Positions 39,313-47,330 of a stretch of 57,792 bases of DNA are shown one piece after another. Both the position numbers and the translations under genes were made by a program. Numbering within the stretch: the first letter of the stretch is position 1; every line of letters begins with the position of its first letter. The stretch covers positions 1 through 57,792 of the forward strand of contig QCHE01000008.1 in NCBI GenBank assembly GCA_003278065.1. Reading direction: 5' to 3'. The stretch comes from Pelagibacteraceae bacterium AG-390-O04 (GTDB lineage Bacteria > Pseudomonadota > Alphaproteobacteria > Pelagibacterales > Pelagibacteraceae). The notes beneath the pieces are model-generated. The model worked only from the letters and a program-made list of their open reading frames with translations. It was not told the origin of the DNA and searched no databases.

Positions 39313-39829
39313 TTTTTTCTCTATATGTATTTTTTAATTGTGTATAAGCTAATGTAATTTGTTTCAACTTTTCTTCATATTTTTTATTGCCGGCATTTAT
39401 ATCTGGATGAAATTTTTTGACAAGATGTTTAAATTTCTCTTGGATTTTCTGCCATTTTAAACCTACAGAAACTCCCAAAATTCCGAAAGCTTTAATATCT
39501 TTATGATTGAAAGTAAATTGTCTCATGTGGTTATATTCACTTTTAAATTTATCTTTATCTAACTCATCCTTAAGAGTGTCATTCCATAAAACTTTGAAAA
39601 AATTATCTGAAGAACTGAAACTTTGGGTTGGTTTATGCCAAATCATGTCTGATTTCAAAAAATCCATTATTTGATTGTCATTCATTCCTGAAAAATAATT
39701 CCAGTTTTTATTGAATTCTTTTACGTGTTCCAAGCACAACATCCTATATTTTTTACTATTATCCTTTTCAACAGGTGCTTTATACTCACCTATTTCTTTA
39801 CAATTATTCCAGTCACAAATATTTTTCAT
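39302..39829 (-). CDS. J-domain protein with N-terminal Cys motif
   Basis: 175 aa. The C-terminal ~55 residues form a J domain ([23 protein letters not shown] tripeptide at about 140-142; [10 protein letters not shown] helix IV) that should stimulate a DnaK. The N-terminus has [12 protein letters not shown] and [13 protein letters not shown], a possible zinc site (C-x4-C ... C-x2-H). It is first in the unit with cobS and cobT, suggesting chaperone-assisted chelatase assembly (inference). It is divergent from bolA with an 18-nt gap between starts. Confidence 0.82.
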   Translation of the reverse strand: MKNICDWNNCKEIGEYKAPVEKDNSKKYRMLCLEHVKEFNKNWNYFSGMNDNQIMDFLKSDMIWHKPTQSFSSSDNFFKVLWNDTLKDELDKDKFKSEYNHMRQFTFNHKDIKAFGILGVSVGLKWQKIQEKFKHLVKKFHPDINAGNKKYEEKLKQITLAYTQLKNTYREKIDT

Positions 39830-39847
39830 GATATAATAATATTATTT

Positions 39848-40108
39848 ATGAATATAAATGATTTAATTGCAATCGTAAAAAAAAGAATATTAGAAAATTT
39901 TGAAATTCAAAATATTCATATCGAAGATAAATCTTTTCTTCATAAGAATCATAAAGGCAATCAAGAAGGAAGGTTTCATTTAAAATTAAAGATAGAATCT
40001 AAAGAATTAAAGATTTTAAATAAAATAGATAGTAATAAGAAAATATATAAAATCTTAGATAATGAATTAAAAAAATATATACATTCTATTCAAATTTTAA
40101 TTAGCTAA
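39848..40108 (+). CDS. BolA/IbaG family protein
   Basis: 86 aa from the ATG at 39848; an in-frame start at 39725 would add 41 non-family residues and run through the J-protein gene, so I reject it. Opening MNINDLIAIVKKRILENF and the central NHKGNQEGRFHLKLKI correspond to the BolA helix and the class-II loop region (usually S.HH....ESHF). It works with monothiol glutaredoxins in Fe-S handling or as a regulator. Some loop residues diverge: the usual Cys or His is HKNHKGNQEG here. The stop overlaps the convergent aroB end by 12 nt. Confidence 0.75.
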   Translation: MNINDLIAIVKKRILENFEIQNIHIEDKSFLHKNHKGNQEGRFHLKLKIESKELKILNKIDSNKKIYKILDNELKKYIHSIQILIS

Positions 40109-41206
40109 TTCCTCTTGTTTAAGGAATTTTTTAACACTTTTAACCTCATATTGATTATCAATTAAAGTAGAACCAATTTTTTTTAATAAGATAAGATTAA
40201 TTTTATTGGATATATTTTTTTTATCTTTTAACATAAAAAAAACGATTTTATTTAAATTTTTAATTGTAAAATAATTTTTTAATTTTAAATTAGAATTAAC
40301 TTTATCAATATGTCTAATTATTAATTGGTGTTCACTTTTTTTCATAATTTTTTTATTTAAACTAAATTTAAGTGCTGAGATAATGCCTAATATTACAGCT
40401 TCACCATGATTTAATTTTTTTGAATATCCAAGAGATGCCTCATATGCATGTGCAAATGTATGACCAAAATTCAAAATTTTTCTATCACCTTTCTCTTTTT
40501 CATCCTTTTCAATAACGTTTTTTTTTATTTTACAACTTGTAAATATTGCACTTTCGATAAATGGAGATTTTAATTCTAATATTTTGACAATGTTATTGTT
40601 TAAAAAACAAAAAAATTTTTTATTCATAATTAATGAATGTTTTAAAATTTCAGCATAACCACATATTATTTCTCGAAGAGGAAGTGTTTTTAAAAATTCA
40701 CTATCAGTAAAAACAATTGTTGGTTGGTAAAAGCTTCCAATAAGGTTTTTACCTTGTTTAGTATTAATACCTGTCTTCCCCCCAATGGAAGAGTCTACTT
40801 GCGATAACAGAGTTGTTGGTATGTTGATGAATTTAAGTCCTCTCTTATATAAGCTTGCAGCAAATCCACCAACATCTCCGGCGATTCCTCCACCGATAGT
40901 TATTAGGCAATCTTGCCTTGAAAAGTTTTTTTTAAACAATACGTCTAAAATTTTATTAATACTAATTTGATTTTTATTTTTTTCACTTGATTTAAAAAAA
41001 TATTTAGTAATCTTTTTATTTTTCAATGATTTTATAATCTTTAAAACCATTTTATTTGGAACTTTTTTATCAATTACCAAAAGGCACTTATTAAAATTAA
41101 TTGAATTTTTTTTTAAATATTCTGGAAGTTTTTCAATTATTTTAGAACCAATTATTATTGGATATGTGCCTGATTTAGTATTAACTATTAATCTATTTGG
41201 TCTCAT
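40097..41206 (-). CDS. aroB: 3-dehydroquinate synthase
   Basis: 369 aa from the internal ATG at 41206 (MRPNRLIVNTKSGTYPI); an upstream ATG at 41230 adds 8 residues and deepens the overlap with aroK. NAD-binding TIGGGIAGDVGGFAASLYKRG, FINIPTTLLSQVDSSIGGKTGIN, and the metal ligands in HSLIMNK, NFGHTFAHAYEA and LNHGEAVILG are all present. It converts DAHP to 3-dehydroquinate, the second shikimate-pathway step. It overlaps aroK, and the pair is transcribed together as in many proteobacteria. Confidence 0.95.
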   Translation of the reverse strand: MRPNRLIVNTKSGTYPIIIGSKIIEKLPEYLKKNSINFNKCLLVIDKKVPNKMVLKIIKSLKNKKITKYFFKSSEKNKNQISINKILDVLFKKNFSRQDCLITIGGGIAGDVGGFAASLYKRGLKFINIPTTLLSQVDSSIGGKTGINTKQGKNLIGSFYQPTIVFTDSEFLKTLPLREIICGYAEILKHSLIMNKKFFCFLNNNIVKILELKSPFIESAIFTSCKIKKNVIEKDEKEKGDRKILNFGHTFAHAYEASLGYSKKLNHGEAVILGIISALKFSLNKKIMKKSEHQLIIRHIDKVNSNLKLKNYFTIKNLNKIVFFMLKDKKNISNKINLILLKKIGSTLIDNQYEVKSVKKFLKQEELAN

Positions 41207-41705
41207 AAATTTCCAATATTTTTTTTGCAATCATATTTTTTGTAAGATTTTTACAATCAATTTTATACATCGCTTTTGAATAAACAGTAGAACGTTTTTT
41301 AATCAGGTTTTTTAACTCATTTTTTGAAGCTTTAAAAGCAATAGGTCTTTTTTGACTATTTTTTATTCTTCTGATTAACGTTTCAGTATCCCAATTTAAC
41401 CAAAATGAAATATGATTATCTAAAATTTCTTTTTTAATTTTATAATTTAAAAAAGCACCTCCTCCAATTGATATTACTGATTTATGTTTTTTTAAACTTT
41501 TGATTGTCAATATTTCTTCAATTTTTCTAAAGTATTTTTCACCTTTTTTTTCGAAAATATTTGAAATTTTCATTCCCATTTCTTTCTCTATTTCATAGTC
41601 AACATCAATAAAATTTCTTTTCAATTTCTTTGATATAATTAAGCCTATAGAAGACTTACCTGAACCCATCATACCTAAAAAAACTAAATTTTCTTTTGAT
41701 TCCAT
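41193..41705 (-). CDS. aroK: Shikimate kinase
   Basis: 170 aa. P-loop GMMGSGKSSIGLIISKKL (about residues 11-28), shikimate-binding DVDYEIEKEMG with the Asp pair, SIGGGAFLNYKI, and lid motif KNSQKRPIAF. It phosphorylates shikimate at O3. First gene of the aroK-aroB unit; the downstream aroB start lies within its last codons. Divergent from the 59-aa membrane protein with a 57-nt gap. Confidence 0.94.
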   Translation of the reverse strand: MESKENLVFLGMMGSGKSSIGLIISKKLKRNFIDVDYEIEKEMGMKISNIFEKKGEKYFRKIEEILTIKSLKKHKSVISIGGGAFLNYKIKKEILDNHISFWLNWDTETLIRRIKNSQKRPIAFKASKNELKNLIKKRSTVYSKAMYKIDCKNLTKNMIAKKILEIYETK

Positions 41706-41762
41706 AAGTTTCTATATTGAAAAATCACAAATATGTCTTAATTTGATTTTATCCAACGTTAT

Positions 41763-41942
41763 ATGCAATTTACAAAAAAAACAAGTTCAAGTAGAAATGT
41801 CCTAAGTATATCTATAAAATTAGGCTTAGGCATATCTTTAATACTTGGAATAATTTTTCTTTTAAACAAAATAGATTTTCCTGCACCAAAAAAAGAAATA
41901 GAAAAAATTATATCTAATGAAAATTTTAAAATTGTTAAATAA
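41763..41942 (+). CDS. Small single-span membrane protein (59 aa), unknown function
   Basis: ATG at 41763 to TAA at 41942, 59 aa: a basic Ser/Thr-rich N-terminus (MQFTKKTSSSRN), one hydrophobic helix (IKLGLGISLILGIIFLL, about residues 18-34), then a charged tail with PAPKKEIEKIIS. The topology suggests N-in with the tail in the periplasm. Its last 26 nt overlap the start of the exported 590-aa protein in another frame, arguing that both are translated and coupled. I recognise no named family; the minus-strand frame over the same bases is a shadow. Confidence 0.65.
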   Translation: MQFTKKTSSSRNVLSISIKLGLGISLILGIIFLLNKIDFPAPKKEIEKIISNENFKIVK

Positions 41943-43689
41943 AAAAAGTTTATCAATTATTTTTGTTATTTTTTTTTATGCAACATTTGTTCAAGCAGAA
42001 GAAAAACCTGTTGATATATGGAATATAGATAAAGATAAAATAGAGCAATCAGCAGATAAAGTTATTTTATCATCAGAAACTGAAGATAATGATGAAAATA
42101 AAGAATCTAGTATCTATGAAATGCAAACTCAAAAAAAAAATAGTGTTGAAATAGATCCCTCATTGTTATCAAAGAAAGTAAAAATTATAGGTCTTTATGA
42201 TCCAGCAGATAATGGATTATCAATTGATATGTGGTCTAATTCAAATGGTGATCAGCTAAAATATTTATTTTCAAACTTAAAAAAATTAAATTTATCAGAT
42301 GATGCATCAGAATTAATGAATATTGTTTTGTTAACCAATTCATATTATCCAAAAAAAAATATTACAGAAGAAGACTTTCTAAAAATCAAATCTGATTGGC
42401 TTGTAAAAAATAAAAATCGATCACTTATAGAGGAATATCTTATTAAAAATCAAATTTTAGATTTAAATCCAAAACTGACAAGATATTTAATTGATGAATA
42501 TCTTTCAGAATCAAATTTAATAAAAGCATGTGAGATTTTTTCTAAAAATACAAGTGTAATAACAAATGAATACTTATCAAAATTTAATTTATATTGTTTA
42601 ATTAATGATGGAAAAAAAGATGAAGCCCAATTAATTTTTGACTTAAAAAAGGAACTTGGATTTAAAGATGAGTATTTTGAAAAAAAAATAAATTATTTAT
42701 TTGGATACACAGATGAACCTGAATTGCTTATTTCAGAAAAAAGTATTTTAGATTTTCATTTAGCCCATAGAACTAATCCAGATTTTATTTTTGAGCCAAA
42801 AAAAGATACTCAAAAGTTAATTTGGAGATATTTATCAACATCAAATTTACTTTATAAAACAGAAGAAATAGATATTACGGAATTAGATAAAATATCTATT
42901 ATTGAAAAAGCTACAAATGATAAAAATTATTCAGAGGACGATTTGTTCACTTTATATAAGAGATTTCAATTTAATATAAATCAATTGTTAAATGCTACTG
43001 CATCTTATAAAATATTACCCGATGTTGAGGCTAGAGCATTAATTTACCAAAAAATCTTGTTAGAGTCTGACAATGAAAAAAAATTAGAGTTAATTAAAAT
43101 TTTAAAAGATCTTTTTATAAAAGAAAATTTGTCCGGAGCATTTGAGAATCATCTTAAGAAATTTTTAAAACAAATGAAACCGGAGGAAATTCCATCAAAT
43201 TATACCTCTTTTTATTCAACATATATTAAAGATGATGAAAAAAAATCAAATAAAAATATTAAATATAATAAAGAAATATTACATCAATCAAAGTTAGTTA
43301 GTTATTTTAATGGAGATTTTGCAAATTCAAAAATTGAAAAAGATTTAAATAACTTTTTGAAAAAAATTAAAAAAAATAAAAAATACTTTATTTCTAAAAA
43401 AGACATAATTTTAATTGAGTCATTAAAATCTGATGGAATAAAAATTTCTAAAAAATATGATGATCTATATGAAATAAATGACTCTGAAATACCCACGGAT
43501 ATCCAAGTGATGATAAATAATAACGAAATTGGAGCGACTATTTTGAGAATTATAGAGGTAATCGGTGAGGATAAATTAGAAGATCTAGATGAAGACACTT
43601 TATATTTTATCATTAGTGCTCTTAACCAATTAAACATCGACTACATTAGAAACAATATTTTATTAAAAGTTCTTCCTTTAAAAGTTTAA
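41917..43689 (+). CDS. Exported 590-aa protein of unknown function
   Basis: Begins with a clear signal peptide (basic MKILKLLNKK, hydrophobic LSIIFVIFFYATFV, cleavage likely after VQA near residue 27), so it acts in the periplasm. After an acidic low-complexity stretch (residues ~45-80) comes SKKVKIIGLYDPADNGLSID and then a long, mostly helical region with leucine-rich, TPR/alpha-solenoid-like spacing; no catalytic motif is visible and cysteines are rare (only two after the signal). I do not recognise the family. It overlaps the 59-aa membrane protein gene and is 23 nt upstream of def, so it may be transcribed with def-fmt-truA. Confidence 0.7.
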   Translation: MKILKLLNKKSLSIIFVIFFYATFVQAEEKPVDIWNIDKDKIEQSADKVILSSETEDNDENKESSIYEMQTQKKNSVEIDPSLLSKKVKIIGLYDPADNGLSIDMWSNSNGDQLKYLFSNLKKLNLSDDASELMNIVLLTNSYYPKKNITEEDFLKIKSDWLVKNKNRSLIEEYLIKNQILDLNPKLTRYLIDEYLSESNLIKACEIFSKNTSVITNEYLSKFNLYCLINDGKKDEAQLIFDLKKELGFKDEYFEKKINYLFGYTDEPELLISEKSILDFHLAHRTNPDFIFEPKKDTQKLIWRYLSTSNLLYKTEEIDITELDKISIIEKATNDKNYSEDDLFTLYKRFQFNINQLLNATASYKILPDVEARALIYQKILLESDNEKKLELIKILKDLFIKENLSGAFENHLKKFLKQMKPEEIPSNYTSFYSTYIKDDEKKSNKNIKYNKEILHQSKLVSYFNGDFANSKIEKDLNNFLKKIKKNKKYFISKKDIILIESLKSDGIKISKKYDDLYEINDSEIPTDIQVMINNNEIGATILRIIEVIGEDKLEDLDEDTLYFIISALNQLNIDYIRNNILLKVLPLKV

Positions 43690-43712
43690 AAATTAGTTTA
43701 TCTATTGTACTT

Positions 43713-44237
43713 ATGAGCATTAAAGATATCATTACAGTACCTGATGAGACATTAAAAAAAATTTCAGAGCCTATTGAAAAAGTTGGAATTAATGAGAAAA
43801 AACTTATTAATGACTTATTTGATACAATGTATAACTCTAAAGGTATTGGTCTTGCTGCAGTGCAAGTAGGAATTCTTAAAAGAATTTTAGTCATTGATGT
43901 ATCTACAAAAGATGAAAAAAAAAAACCTTTAAGTTTTATTAATCCTATTATTAAAAAGTTAAGTGATGAAACCTCAATTTATGAAGAAGGATGTTTATCA
44001 ATTCCTGAAACCTTTATAGAAATTGAAAGACCAAAAATCTGTGAAGTGGATTATATTGATATAGATGGAAAAAAAAGATATCTAAAGTGTGATGGTCTTT
44101 TATCAACTTGTCTACAGCATGAAATAAATCATTTAGATGGAAAATTAATAATTGACCATTTATCAAAACTAAAAAGAGATATAATTATTAAAAAAATTTC
44201 AAAATCAAAAAAAAATCCTGATAGAATATTGGTTTAA
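43713..44237 (+). CDS. def: Peptide deformylase
   Basis: 174 aa. All three metalloprotease motifs are present: GIGLAAVQVG (motif 1), EEGCLSIPE (motif 2, metal-binding Cys) and QHEINHLDGKL (motif 3, HExxH). It removes the N-formyl group from nascent proteins. It lies 2 nt before fmt, whose enzyme adds the formyl group to Met-tRNA, the classical def-fmt pair. Confidence 0.96.
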   Translation: MSIKDIITVPDETLKKISEPIEKVGINEKKLINDLFDTMYNSKGIGLAAVQVGILKRILVIDVSTKDEKKKPLSFINPIIKKLSDETSIYEEGCLSIPETFIEIERPKICEVDYIDIDGKKRYLKCDGLLSTCLQHEINHLDGKLIIDHLSKLKRDIIIKKISKSKKNPDRILV

Positions 44238-44239
44238 AA

Positions 44240-45172
44240 ATGCCAAAAAAAATTATTTTCATGGGCACTCCTCTTTTTGCTGTACCAATTATGAAATCTT
44301 TATATCAAAATGGATATCCAATATCAGTTGTATATACTCAGCCTCCTCAAAAATCAAATAGAGGCCAGAAAATTAATAAATCAGCTGTTCAAGGAATTTC
44401 AGAAACTTTGAATATAGATTTTAGATCACCACAAAGTTTGAAAAATAATATTGAAGAATATGAATTTTTAAAAAAAATGGATGCAGATCTTGCAATCGTT
44501 GTTGCGTATGGTCAAATGATTCCTAAAAACTTTTTAAGTTTAACAAAAAAAGGTTTTATTAATATTCATGCATCTATACTCCCAAAATGGAGAGGTGCAG
44601 CACCTATTCAAAGATCAATAATGAATTTAGATGAAGAAACAGGGATAAGTATAATGAGAATTAATGAAGAATTAGATAGTGGACCTATATGCAACGTATA
44701 TAAAATAAAACTTGATCAAAATATCAATGCTATGGAGGTCTCAGAAAAACTCTCACTCTTAGCTGCAGATAGAATTTTAGATAATGTAGATGATATTTTT
44801 GAGGGAAAATCAAGTTTTATAGACCAAGATCATTCGAAAGCAACTTATGCAAAAAAAATTGTAAAGAATGAAGGACTAATTGATTGGAATGATGATGCAT
44901 TAAAAATTTTAGGAAAAATAAACGGTTTATACCCATCTCCAGGAGCTTTTTTTAATTTCAACGGTGAGAGGTATAAAATTTTAAAAGCAGAAATTTCAAA
45001 TGGTATTGGAAAAAATGGTGAAGTTATCTCAGATAGTCTTGAAATAGCATGTAGTAACAAAAAATCTATTAAAATTATTGAAATCCAAAGAGAGGGAAAA
45101 AAAGTACAAAAAATTGGAGAGTTTATGCTTGGATCTCGTATTAGAAAAGGTTCTATAATATTAAATGTTTAG
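44240..45172 (+). CDS. fmt: Methionyl-tRNA formyltransferase
   Basis: 310 aa. Opening IIFMGTPLFAVPIMKSL; the formyltransferase core has VVAYGQMIPKNFL, the catalytic NIHASILPKWRGAAPIQRSI (Asn, His) and MRINEELDSGPI with the Asp. The C-terminal OB-like domain carries YPSPGAFFNFNGERYKI. It uses 10-formyl-THF to formylate initiator tRNA. The stop overlaps the truA start by 8 nt. Confidence 0.96.
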   Translation: MPKKIIFMGTPLFAVPIMKSLYQNGYPISVVYTQPPQKSNRGQKINKSAVQGISETLNIDFRSPQSLKNNIEEYEFLKKMDADLAIVVAYGQMIPKNFLSLTKKGFINIHASILPKWRGAAPIQRSIMNLDEETGISIMRINEELDSGPICNVYKIKLDQNINAMEVSEKLSLLAADRILDNVDDIFEGKSSFIDQDHSKATYAKKIVKNEGLIDWNDDALKILGKINGLYPSPGAFFNFNGERYKILKAEISNGIGKNGEVISDSLEIACSNKKSIKIIEIQREGKKVQKIGEFMLGSRIRKGSIILNV

Positions 45173-45905
45173 ATACCAGATATTAATTGAATATGTTGGG
45201 ACTAATTTTAGAGGTTGGCAAATTCAAACAAAAGGAAAAACTATACAAGGACTTCTTCAAGATAAAATTTCAAAACTTTTAAAAGAAAAAGTTATGTTAT
45301 TTGGAGCTGGTAGACTAGATAAAGGAGTTCATGCTATTGAACAATCTGCACATTTTGAATGTAAAAAAAAAATAATTAATTTAGATAAATTTATAAAATC
45401 TTTAAACTATTTTTTAAACAAAGACATGGTGTCAGTTCTTAAAATTAAAAGAAGAGATAAAGATTTTCATGCAAGATTTTCAGCAAAGATGAGAATATAC
45501 AAGTACGTGATTATTAATCGTTTAAGTAGACCAGTTTTGGATAAAAATAAAGGATGGCATATTATAAGCAAACTTGATTTAAATATCATGAAAAAGGCTG
45601 CAAAGAAATTAGTTGGTACAAAAGATTTTTCTACTTTTCGTGCGTCAAGTTGTAGAGCTAAAAGTCCTATTAAAACTATGAAATCTGTTAAAATAAAATA
45701 CAAAAACAATAAAATTGAAATAGAGTTTCAATCACAATCTTTTTTACAACAACAAGTTCGTTCAATGGTGGGTTGTTTAAAATATGTAGGTGAAAAAAAA
45801 TGGACTTTAAAAAAATTTATTTTAGTCATGAAGTCAAAAAAAAGGATTTTGTGTGCACCACCAGCACCTCCTGAAGGACTATATTTAGCTAGAGTTATTT
45901 ACTAG
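45165..45905 (+). CDS. truA: tRNA pseudouridine(38-40) synthase
   Basis: 246 aa. Opening YQILIEYVGTNFRGWQIQT; catalytic Asp in FGAGRLDKGVHAIEQSAHF; then FHARFSAKMRIYKYVI and the C-terminal QSFLQQQVRSMVGCL. The catalytic motif is normally GAGRTDAGVHA; here Thr is Leu and Ala is Lys, but Arg and Asp remain. It modifies the anticodon arm of many tRNAs. Its last 21 nt overlap the convergent SET-domain gene. Confidence 0.93.
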   Translation: MFRYQILIEYVGTNFRGWQIQTKGKTIQGLLQDKISKLLKEKVMLFGAGRLDKGVHAIEQSAHFECKKKIINLDKFIKSLNYFLNKDMVSVLKIKRRDKDFHARFSAKMRIYKYVIINRLSRPVLDKNKGWHIISKLDLNIMKKAAKKLVGTKDFSTFRASSCRAKSPIKTMKSVKIKYKNNKIEIEFQSQSFLQQQVRSMVGCLKYVGEKKWTLKKFILVMKSKKRILCAPPAPPEGLYLARVIY

Positions 45906-46376
45906 CTTTTTTTTATTACTCATAGCAAATTTTTTATTTATACGCCATCTAGACTCCTCTCTTACAATATAACCACAGCAATTTTTTGAACCACATTTAC
46001 AAGGAAATTGTTTATAGTCTTCGTCGTAGCTAAATCCATAATCGCAAGTAAATTCTTCCCCCTTTTTAATATTGCGTATTGCTGTAATCCAGACTTTAAG
46101 TCCTTTGCCATTATAATCACAGTTGTTATCGCAACTATGGTTCACTAGTCCAGCAGTATTCCAAGAAAAATCTCCATCAAGAGTATATTTTTTATTTAAT
46201 GTAAATAAGTATATAGGTTTTTTGTTATCAAACTTATTTGATTCATCTACTTCTTTATTTGTAATAATTTTTCCAACATAATTTATAATTTTTGTACCCT
46301 CTTTGATATCACGAGTAGCATAAAGACCTCGCCCTTTGTTATCGATTTTAGATTTTTTTATTTTGTACAATTTCAT
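45885..46376 (-). CDS. SET-domain protein (predicted lysine methyltransferase)
   Basis: 163 aa, almost entirely SET domain. AdoMet-binding KGRGLYATRDIKEGTKI, then AGLVNHSCDNNCDYNG (NHSC), GEEFTCDYGFSYDED with catalytic Tyr, and a post-SET Cys cluster FPCKCGSKNCCGYI (CxCx4C) able to bind zinc with the NHSC Cys. SET enzymes methylate protein lysines, best known on histones and on ribosomal or cytochrome proteins. It is last in the rpmH operon, 30 nt after the HDAC-family gene. Substrate unknown; a ribosomal or DNA-binding protein is a reasonable guess. Confidence 0.87.
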   Translation of the reverse strand: MKLYKIKKSKIDNKGRGLYATRDIKEGTKIINYVGKIITNKEVDESNKFDNKKPIYLFTLNKKYTLDGDFSWNTAGLVNHSCDNNCDYNGKGLKVWITAIRNIKKGEEFTCDYGFSYDEDYKQFPCKCGSKNCCGYIVREESRWRINKKFAMSNKKKLVNNSS

Positions 46377-46406
46377 GTGATTGATTTATAATGAACCAGT
46401 TATTAA

Positions 46407-47330
46407 TCAATTGAATTGTATAAGTGCATTAACATGTTCATTAGCACTTTCAGCTAAAGCATTTAAATCATATCCACCTTCAAGTATAGAAACAACTTTA
46501 CCTCCGGTAAACTTATTAGTAGCTGTTAACGTTCTTTTAGTAATCTCATAGAAGTCTTTAGAGCTTAGTTGAAACTGAGCTAGTGGATCATCTTTATGGG
46601 CATCAAAACCTGCTGAGAATAAAAGAAAATCAGGTTTATATTCAATTAATCTTTCTAAAACCCTATCAAAAGCATTAAAGTATTGTTCTGAGTTTGTGCC
46701 AGCTGGCAATGGTATATTTAAAGAATTGTTAAAGTCACCTTTATCTTTTTCTGTTCCACCCCCAGGATAAAAAGGATATTGATGAGTAGAAATATATAAC
46801 GAATTTTTGTTATTACGCATAACATCATAATTCCCATTACCCCAGTGCACATCAAAGTCTACACAAGCTATTCTTTTATATTTGTATTTACTTATTAAAT
46901 AATTAGTAGCTACCCCAGCATTCGATATACAACAAAATCCCATAGCTTTATTTTTTTCCGCATGATGTCCGGGAGGCCTTGCTAAACAAAATGCATTTTT
47001 AAATTGATTGTTTTCTATTCCATCAATTGCTCGTATTGTTGAGCCTGCAGCATCAAAAACTGCTTTTTTGCTATCAGGCGAAACAACTGTATCTCCATCT
47101 AAAAAGTTAAGACCTTTTTGTGGAAAGGAATTTTTTAAATTATTTATATAGTTTTTTGAATGTGTCATTTCCAGTATATCCTCTGGTACATTGTCTGGTT
47201 TTTCCCAAATTAAATCTTTTCTTTTTTTTAATTTTTCTTTAATAGCTATTACTCTTTTTGGCTGTTCAGGATGTCCATCTCCCGTGATGTGTTTTTCATA
47301 AGAGTCAGAATTAATTATTGCTGTTTTCAT
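46407..47330 (-). CDS. Histone deacetylase-family amidohydrolase (AcuC/acetylpolyamine-type)
   Basis: 307 aa arginase/deacetylase fold. Catalytic LARPPGHHAEKNKAMGFC (tandem His), zinc ligands in CVDFDVHWGNGN (DxH) and SAGFDAHKDDPLA (Asp), and FYPGGGTEKDKG. Bacterial members deacetylate acetyl-polyamines, acetyl-lysine proteins (AcuC) or other amides. Its stop is 30 nt before the SET gene and its start overlaps the dapE stop by 4 nt, so it belongs to the long rpmH-dap operon. Substrate not readable. Confidence 0.9.
   Translation of the reverse strand: MKTAIINSDSYEKHITGDGHPEQPKRVIAIKEKLKKRKDLIWEKPDNVPEDILEMTHSKNYINNLKNSFPQKGLNFLDGDTVVSPDSKKAVFDAAGSTIRAIDGIENNQFKNAFCLARPPGHHAEKNKAMGFCCISNAGVATNYLISKYKYKRIACVDFDVHWGNGNYDVMRNNKNSLYISTHQYPFYPGGGTEKDKGDFNNSLNIPLPAGTNSEQYFNAFDRVLERLIEYKPDFLLFSAGFDAHKDDPLAQFQLSSKDFYEITKRTLTATNKFTGGKVVSILEGGYDLNALAESANEHVNALIQFN

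Noticed and set aside
39725-39847. Long N-terminal extension of the BolA protein
   Set aside because: It would read antisense through the J-protein gene and has no BolA similarity; 39848 is the natural start.
41759-41956. Minus-strand 65-codon frame over the 59-aa membrane protein
   Set aside because: Shadow of the plus-strand gene; the plus frame has a sensible start, membrane span and overlap with the next gene.
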